From Anaerolineaceae bacterium (GTDB lineage Bacteria > Chloroflexota > Anaerolineae > Aggregatilineales > Phototrophicaceae), in assembly GCA_020634115.1 (NCBI GenBank), contig JACKCH010000010.1, forward strand, positions 310,001-374,000: DNA of 64,000 bases, written 5' to 3'. Made by a program: the position numbers and the translations under genes. Below are positions 58,350-64,000 of the stretch, in pieces. Position 1 is the stretch's first letter. The number at the start of each line of letters is the position of its first letter. Under the pieces are notes generated by a model that was not told the DNA's origin, did no database searches, and worked only from the letters and a program-made list of their open reading frames with translations.

Positions 58350-61300
58350 TTATTCCTCGTCGTCCGGGGATTCGTCCCCTTCACCGTCATCCGCTTCATC
58401 GTCGCCGTCATCCATCTCGTCCCGCTTTTGCCGGGCGTTGTTCAGGCGCTGCTGCGTCAGTTCGTGGTGGGGATCCAGCGCGGCAGCCCGCTCGAAAATC
58501 GCTACGGCCTGGTCGTATTGTTCCAGCGCCATCAGCGCCTCGCCGTAGTTATGCCAGAACCACAGGTCGCTCTCGTTGTAGAACACGGCCAGTTCATAGG
58601 ACGACAGCGCCTCTTCCCACAGTTCCAGCGCAGCGAAGGCTAACCCTTGCCCGTTCCATGCCCAGGCATAGGTGTCATCCAGGTCGAGCGCTTGTTGATA
58701 GGCGTCAATTGCGTCCTCGTGGCGGCTTAACCGCCGCAGCACTTGCCCCTTCCGCGCCCAGGCCACCGCGTTGCGCGGCAGTTCAGCAATCGCCCGTTCA
58801 ATCACTTCCAGTGCGTCCTGCTTGCGCTGCATATCCAGCAGCACATCTACCAGATTGGTGTAATACCAGATCACGCGGGGGTCTTCGCTGGTCGCGCGTT
58901 CGTAACAGACGTAGGCTTCCTCGCGCCGTCCCAAGGATTCGAGTGTCAGGCCGCGCCCGTTCCACGCCCAGGCATAATGTGGATTGATACTGAGCGCCTG
59001 GTCATAAGCCGCCAGCGCCTCGGTGTTGCGTCCCAGGCGGCGGAGCGCCTGCCCGCGCTTCGCCCAGCTTTCCGGGTGACGCGGGTTGTACTTGAGCGCC
59101 TGTTCCAGCACTTGCAGGGCTTCCTCCGGGCGACCCAGCACGACCAGTTCATCGCCCTGGTTATACCAGTACCAAACATCTTTCTGGCTGCACTCGCTGG
59201 CATGGCGGAAGCTGCTCAACGCCTCTTCGTGACGCCCCAGGGCGCTTAAGGTCAGGCCGCGCCCGTTCCAAGCCCAACCGTAATTCGTATCCAGTTCAAC
59301 CGCCCGCGTATAGTCCCGCAGGGCGGCCTCAAAATTCCCCAGACGGCGGAGCGCCTGCCCGCGTTTCGCCCAGATTCGGGCGCTGCTGGCGTCCAGCTTG
59401 ACGGCCTTGTCCAGCAGATCGAGCGCCGGCCCTGGCTTGCCGCTCTGGATGAGCAGGTCGGCCTGCTGATAGTAGTAGAAACCATCCTCCGGGGCTGCGG
59501 AACTGGCCTTCTCATAGGCGTCCAGCGCCTCGTCGCGCCGATCCAGCGCATCCAGCGTGATGCCGAGTTCGTTCCAGGCCCAGGAATAGGTCGGGTCGAG
59601 TGTGACCGCCTCCTGGAAGGCCGCCAACGCCTCTTCATTTCGTTTGAGGTGACGCAACGCATTGCCCATCCGCGCCCAACTGCGGGCGTGCTGCGGGTTA
59701 GCCTGTGTCGCCCGTTCGAGCATGGGCAGCGCCTCTTTGTAGCGCCCCATAATCACCAATACGTTCCCCTGGTTATACCAGCAGTGCCACACGTAATTAT
59801 CGGAATAGCGAGCGGCGTCCCGGTAGCAGGCCAGCGCTTCTTCATACCGCTCCATGCGTTCCAGCACCATGCCCTTACCGTTAATCGCCCAACTGTAATC
59901 CGGTTGCAGTTTGATCGCTCGGTTGTAGGCGTCTAAGGCCTCTTCGTAGCGATTCACATAACGCAGCACCTGGCCGAGTTTGCCCCAGCTAAAGGCGTGA
60001 GTCGGGTCGGTGCGGGTGGCCTGCTGTGCCGGTTGGACGGCATCCTGGTACCGCTCCATCTCCACCAGCATCTCCGTCAGGTTATACCAGTGCCACACTT
60101 CATCCGGCTGGTAGTGGGTTGCCAGGGTGAAACTGTTAAGCGCATCCACCGAACGCCCCAGGGCTTTAAGTGCTAATCCGCGCCCGTTATACGCCCAGGC
60201 ATATTCCGGGTCGAGTGCGACGGCCTGTTCGTAAGCGGCGACGGCCTCTTCATAGCGGCCTTGCAGTCGGTGAATCTGCCCCATCTTCGCCCAACTGTTG
60301 GGGTGAAGTGGGTCAATTTCCAGCGCCTGTTCCAGCAAGGGCATGGCGTCTTCGTGCTGGTTGAGATTTTGCAGCACGTCGGCCTGGTTGTACCAGTTCC
60401 ATACGTCCTGCGGGTTGATCTGCGCGGCGGTTTCGTAGCAGCCCAACGCCTGTTCCATTCTGCCCAGACGTTCCAGGACAATGCCTTTGCCCTTCCAGGC
60501 GAAGGCATAGCGGGGGTGGAGTTCTAGCGCCTTGTCATAGGCCGTCAGCGCCGCGTCATACTCCGCCCGCAGTCGCAGCGTGCGCCCTTTCCGCGCCCAG
60601 GCGGTGGCGTTATCGGGCTGCATCTCAATCGCCCGGTCATAGGCCGCCAGCGCCTCGTCCATCCGGTGGAGTTCGGTCAGCGAGTAGCCCTTGTGGATGA
60701 GTTCATGCACTTCCAGTTCCGGTCCGGTGATTTCCAGAGCCGCGGATTTCCCGGTGACGATCTCGTAAACCGCTGCGAGCTCTTCGGCTGCGACATTCCA
60801 CTTTTCGGGGCGGTCATCCGGGGCTTTTTGCAGGCAAAACAGCACAAGGTCTTGTAGGCGCGGCGGTATTTTCTCAGCGTACTCCGGCGCGAATATCGGT
60901 GTTTGCGAGATATGCGCCTGTTTCCACTCTTTAAAGGTTTTTACGTCAAAAATGTGCTTCCCTGTGAGCATTTCATACAGGATGCAGCCAAATGAGTAAA
61001 TGTCGGAGCGGTGGTCTACGTCGCGCGACTCGCACTGTTCTGGCGACATATAGGGCGCAGTGCCGACAATTGCGCCGAAGCGAGTCAGGCGGTTGTTGGG
61101 GTCAATCATTGGGTGTGGCGACAGCGCCACATTGCCTGGCAAGGGCACATCGCTGAATTCCAGTGAGCGCACCAGACCAAAATCGGTGATCTTCGCCACC
61201 GGATCATGAGTCACCAGGATGTTGGCCGGTTTGAGGTCACGATGCACCAGTCCCGGCACTTTTTGATTGGCATGCTGCATCCCCAGCGCGATGTGCAGTC

Positions 61301-62465
61301 CGAACTCAATGGACTGCGACATATCGAGCCGCCCGTGATCTATCCAACTGCGTAAATCCGAGCCGAGGCCTTCCGGCCCGCTGACATGTTCCAGGATAAT
61401 GTGCGGGCGATTGTTGATGGTTTCGACTAATCGCGCCTGCACGATATAGCGATGCTTTTCCAGCAGCACCCAGGTAATCGCCTCCTGCGTGAAGCGGGCA
61501 ACAGCGCGTTCGTTTTCCAGGAAACGGCTCTGGAAGGTCTTGATCGCTACCGGTTCTCGCTGCTGGTGATCATAACACAGGTACACCACGCCCATCCCGC
61601 CCCGGCGCACATCCACCACGTCATAGCGATCTTGAATGGTGTCGCCGATGTTGAACTCGTCTTCGGCAGGCGGTGGCGGGGCGATGCCATACAGTCGACG
61701 GCGGAAACTGACATTTTCCCGTTCCGCCGAGGTGAGCGAATCGAAGGCGATGGGCTGGACATGGGTTTCGCTTGGCGCGGTGTAATCCACTTCCGGCGAG
61801 AGCAGTGCATCGTCCAGTTCATAATCCGCCTGCGTGGGGATGGTATCATCCAAATGCAGCAGCAGATCGATGTCGTCGTTTTCCTCATCCACGAAGGTGA
61901 GGTCTTCCTGTGGGTTGTTTTCGCCGGTCACCCGTTCCTCGTCTTCTGGAGCGGCATTCATTGGGCCAGTGGGGGATTCATCCCGGTATAAATCCAATAA
62001 CTCCTGCACGAGAGAATCTGGTACTGAAATAGGCGAGTCATCCTCGTGTTCGGCCAGCGCCCACAGCACCACTGCAACGTTCCGACGGGAGCGGTTTTCC
62101 TGGGCTTCCACCGCCAACCAGTTGACGAAATCCTGAATGCTGAGTTCGGCCTGAGTGCGGTCTACTTCGTTTGTGGCGTTTTTGAGAGCGCGTTGGTAGG
62201 CGATCAGCGTTTTGCCGACGTAAAACACAAGCAGCCGCCCATCCTCGGCAAGGACTTGGTTGGCGCACATATCCCCCAGCGCAAAATGGTCATTTACATC
62301 TTTACGGCGCAGCGCCAACCGTCCCAACTGGCGAATATCCTCGTTGGGGTCGGTGGCAAAGTAGTCTGTCAGATCGCCTTTGCGCCGTTTTTTCAGTAGC
62401 TTGGCGGCTTCATCCTCCGTCAATGGTGGCGGAGTACGGCCTGATTGCGGTGGATTCATAGGCAT
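58350..62465 (-). CDS. Giant Ser/Thr kinase with 22 TPR repeats
   Basis: A 1371-residue protein. An N-terminal helical region (about 1-160) and an acidic linker precede a Hanks-type kinase (281-565): RRGGMGVVYLC (287-297), Lys in VAIK (306-309), HRDLKPAN (408-415), DFG (428-430) and SPE (474-476). After residue 585 come 22 TPRs, 21 of which form seven copies of a 102-residue triple-TPR unit (about 622-1336), each starting with a W-A-K-x-G-Q-x-L-R-R-L-like helix and containing YAWAWNGRGL and W-Y-W-Y-N-Q-like segments. The tail is Asp/Glu-rich. No membrane helix is seen, so it is probably a cytoplasmic signalling scaffold. ATG 62459 is an alternative start. Confidence 0.93.
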   Translation of the reverse strand: MPMNPPQSGRTPPPLTEDEAAKLLKKRRKGDLTDYFATDPNEDIRQLGRLALRRKDVNDHFALGDMCANQVLAEDGRLLVFYVGKTLIAYQRALKNATNEVDRTQAELSIQDFVNWLAVEAQENRSRRNVAVVLWALAEHEDDSPISVPDSLVQELLDLYRDESPTGPMNAAPEDEERVTGENNPQEDLTFVDEENDDIDLLLHLDDTIPTQADYELDDALLSPEVDYTAPSETHVQPIAFDSLTSAERENVSFRRRLYGIAPPPPAEDEFNIGDTIQDRYDVVDVRRGGMGVVYLCYDHQQREPVAIKTFQSRFLENERAVARFTQEAITWVLLEKHRYIVQARLVETINNRPHIILEHVSGPEGLGSDLRSWIDHGRLDMSQSIEFGLHIALGMQHANQKVPGLVHRDLKPANILVTHDPVAKITDFGLVRSLEFSDVPLPGNVALSPHPMIDPNNRLTRFGAIVGTAPYMSPEQCESRDVDHRSDIYSFGCILYEMLTGKHIFDVKTFKEWKQAHISQTPIFAPEYAEKIPPRLQDLVLFCLQKAPDDRPEKWNVAAEELAAVYEIVTGKSAALEITGPELEVHELIHKGYSLTELHRMDEALAAYDRAIEMQPDNATAWARKGRTLRLRAEYDAALTAYDKALELHPRYAFAWKGKGIVLERLGRMEQALGCYETAAQINPQDVWNWYNQADVLQNLNQHEDAMPLLEQALEIDPLHPNSWAKMGQIHRLQGRYEEAVAAYEQAVALDPEYAWAYNGRGLALKALGRSVDALNSFTLATHYQPDEVWHWYNLTEMLVEMERYQDAVQPAQQATRTDPTHAFSWGKLGQVLRYVNRYEEALDAYNRAIKLQPDYSWAINGKGMVLERMERYEEALACYRDAARYSDNYVWHCWYNQGNVLVIMGRYKEALPMLERATQANPQHARSWARMGNALRHLKRNEEALAAFQEAVTLDPTYSWAWNELGITLDALDRRDEALDAYEKASSAAPEDGFYYYQQADLLIQSGKPGPALDLLDKAVKLDASSARIWAKRGQALRRLGNFEAALRDYTRAVELDTNYGWAWNGRGLTLSALGRHEEALSSFRHASECSQKDVWYWYNQGDELVVLGRPEEALQVLEQALKYNPRHPESWAKRGQALRRLGRNTEALAAYDQALSINPHYAWAWNGRGLTLESLGRREEAYVCYERATSEDPRVIWYYTNLVDVLLDMQRKQDALEVIERAIAELPRNAVAWARKGQVLRRLSRHEDAIDAYQQALDLDDTYAWAWNGQGLAFAALELWEEALSSYELAVFYNESDLWFWHNYGEALMALEQYDQAVAIFERAAALDPHHELTQQRLNNARQKRDEMDDGDDEADDGEGDESPDDEE

Positions 62466-62635
62466 GTGGCCTTATTATCTCTCAACTCATGCTGCTGTTT
62501 ATGCAGTCCTAAGCCCTACGCAAAAATGCTGAAGCAACTTCTTTCAGGATTTAGGCTGTTCTGTAAAAGCATCTTTCTCTCAATCGAAATTGAGAAGGAA
62601 AAAGGAACGGCGATGAGGTCATATCGGATTAATTC

Positions 62636-64000
62636 TTATTCCTTCACCACCACAAACGACAAGGTCTCCCCTTCACCTGCCTGAATGCTAACAGTATCCC
62701 CCGGCTGGAAGGCGTCTTCCACAATGCGGGTGCTGAGGGGGCGGGTCAGCAAGCGTTCAATCGCCCGGCGCAGCGGCCTCGCGCCATTCACCGGATCGTA
62801 CCCCTTCTTGAGAATCAGCGCCCGTGCTTCCTCTGTTAGTTGCAGCGTGAGTCCTTGCCCCGACAGTCGCTTATATAAATCCTGCAACTGCAAGTCCAGG
62901 ATTTTACTCAAAACATCCGGATTGAGCGAACCGAAGGTAATCACTTCGTCCACCCGGTTGAGAAATTCCGGGCGGAAGAAACGCCCCAGGTGCGCGGAAT
63001 AGTCCGGCAGCTTTTCCGGGTCGTTGATGAACCCGATCTGTTTGCCGGTTTCTTCCGTGCCGATATTGCTGGTCATAATGAACACCGAATGCCGCGCATC
63101 CACATGCCGCCCGTGCGCGTCACTCAAACGGCCTTCATCGAACACTTGCAGGAAGATGTCGAAGACTTCCGGGGCGGCCTTCTCAACCTCATCCAGTAGA
63201 ATGACACTGTACGGATGGCGGCGCAGGCCGTCACTCAACTGTCCACCGCGCTGCGTATCCTTGTAGCCGGGCGGCGCACCGATCAGCCGTGCAACCGTAT
63301 GCGAATCGTGAAATTCCGACATATCCAGCCGCAACATGGCCTCGTCACTGCCAAACAGAAATTCAGCCAGTGCCCGCGCCAGTTCGGTTTTACCCACGCC
63401 GGACGGCCCCAGAAACAGGAACACGCCCACCGGACGATTTGGGTTGCCTAGTCCGGCACGCGCGGTTTTAATCGCGTCGGCGACAATATGCACTGCTGCC
63501 GTCTGCCCGACAACACGCTGACTCAGGGATTCCTCAATCCCGGCCAACCGACGTTTTTCATCCTGAGTCAGTTCGGTCACTGGAATCCCAGACCAATCCG
63601 AAAGTACCGCTGCGATATTCTCCACGCGGACTTCTGGCGTACCGTCAATGCTTTCATCCGGGGCGATACTGGTGATAATCACCCGCGTGCAAGCTTCATC
63701 CAGCAAATCCAGCGCCTTATCTGGCAACCGGCGATCCGGCAGGTAACGCACCGACAACCGCACCGCTGCTTCAAGGGTCTCCGGGCGAATCGAGACGCCG
63801 TGATGTTCCTCCAGGCGTTCCTGCTGTCCGGTCAGAATCGCCAGCGAGTCTTCCGGGCTGGGTTCTTCAATATCAATCGTGCGGAAACGCCGGTCAAGCG
63901 CTGGATCCTGGGCAATCGCCCGGCGGTATTCCTCGTGGGTGGTCGCGCCGATGCACATGATCTCGCCGCGTGCCAGCGCCGGTTTGAGGATGTTTGCAGC
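62636..64000 (-). CDS. Clp AAA+ ATPase, C-terminal part (gene continues outside)
   Basis: The reverse frame is open to the window edge and gives the last 454 residues of a Clp/Hsp100 ATPase. It covers the end of the first AAA module (GEIMCIGATTHEEYRRAIAQ, ALDRRFRTI), with the D2 module following: Walker A GPSGVGKTELARALAE, Walker B VILLDEVEKAAPEVFDIFLQ, sensor TSNIGTEETGKQIGFI and FFRPEFLNRVDEV, then the C-terminal domain. The long coiled M-domain of ClpB is absent, which favours a ClpA/ClpC-type unfoldase feeding ClpP. Its start lies beyond 64000. Confidence 0.92.
   Translation of the reverse strand, partial: AANILKPALARGEIMCIGATTHEEYRRAIAQDPALDRRFRTIDIEEPSPEDSLAILTGQQERLEEHHGVSIRPETLEAAVRLSVRYLPDRRLPDKALDLLDEACTRVIITSIAPDESIDGTPEVRVENIAAVLSDWSGIPVTELTQDEKRRLAGIEESLSQRVVGQTAAVHIVADAIKTARAGLGNPNRPVGVFLFLGPSGVGKTELARALAEFLFGSDEAMLRLDMSEFHDSHTVARLIGAPPGYKDTQRGGQLSDGLRRHPYSVILLDEVEKAAPEVFDIFLQVFDEGRLSDAHGRHVDARHSVFIMTSNIGTEETGKQIGFINDPEKLPDYSAHLGRFFRPEFLNRVDEVITFGSLNPDVLSKILDLQLQDLYKRLSGQGLTLQLTEEARALILKKGYDPVNGARPLRRAIERLLTRPLSTRIVEDAFQPGDTVSIQAGEGETLSFVVVKE

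Noticed and set aside
58658..60527. Several open frames on the + strand opposite the TPR region
   Set aside because: They repeat with the period of the TPR units and mirror their codons; no independent evidence of coding.

Overview
The window looks like a chromosomal segment of a GC-rich bacterium, most likely a Chloroflexota (Anaerolineae-like) member. This is inferred from content: an ECF sigma factor followed by a DUF5667-type protein with a Thr/Pro/Trp tail, Ser/Thr kinases fused to PD40 propellers or long TPR arrays, a YwiC-like protein, a YfhO-like membrane protein, a TIGR00026-type deazaflavin oxidoreductase, and short palindromic repeats ending in GTAGGGGCG-like sequence. There is no rRNA, tRNA, CRISPR array or transposase gene that I can see.

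Layout. 1-3.5 kb: the 5' part of rpoB with its promoter, then an ECF sigma/DUF5667 pair. 3.7-5.1 kb: a dTDP-sugar epimerase-like gene and an unknown gene. 5.3-7.0 kb: an A/T-richer single gene joining an ABC-type AAA ATPase to a DUF4435/TOPRIM-like domain, resembling a fused PARIS (AriA-AriB) defence protein. 7.0-8.1 kb: ychF. 8.1-14.4 kb: a sugar or polyol uptake operon (two permeases, Tat-type binding protein, FGGY kinase, SorC regulator) with paired SorC-type operator boxes at its promoter. 14.6-19.9 kb: HAD phosphatase, small unknown, recO-cdd-CorC group, glycosyltransferase. 20-30.3 kb: kinase-PD40 receptor, cupin, YwiC-like, secreted SH3 protein, YfhO-like protein with palindromic repeats inside its reading frame, and a DUF389 protein with a USP-like N terminus.

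30.5-32.3 kb is the most interesting locus: an A/T-richer three-gene cassette of a TIR-like (DUF1863/ThsB-like) protein, an unfamiliar protein, and a nucleoside deoxyribosyltransferase-like protein. A 173-bp segment bounded by perfect 17-bp inverted repeats overlaps the last stop codon. It is a plausible undescribed NAD/nucleotide-signalling defence system. 32.4-37 kb: URO-D-like methyltransferase, a membrane protein, an orphan molybdate-type permease and a second ECF sigma/zinc-finger anti-sigma pair. 37.1-40.1 kb: radA, a secreted protein, and a second, diverged copy of the last 105 bp of radA. 40.2-47.5 kb: NDP-sugar epimerase, glycosyltransferase, nhaA, mfd.

48.6-56.7 kb is a run of five intact and one truncated zinc-less MDR (quinone-oxidoreductase-like) genes on one strand, interleaved with an XRE regulator/membrane protein pair, a MerR regulator and an aldo/keto reductase. 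A textbook MerR-type promoter (19-bp spacer filled by a palindrome) precedes the reductase, suggesting a response to electrophiles or aldehydes. 56.8-64 kb: a secreted protein, a deazaflavin-dependent oxidoreductase, a giant kinase with seven copies of a 102-residue triple-TPR unit, and the 3' part of a Clp ATPase gene that runs off the window.
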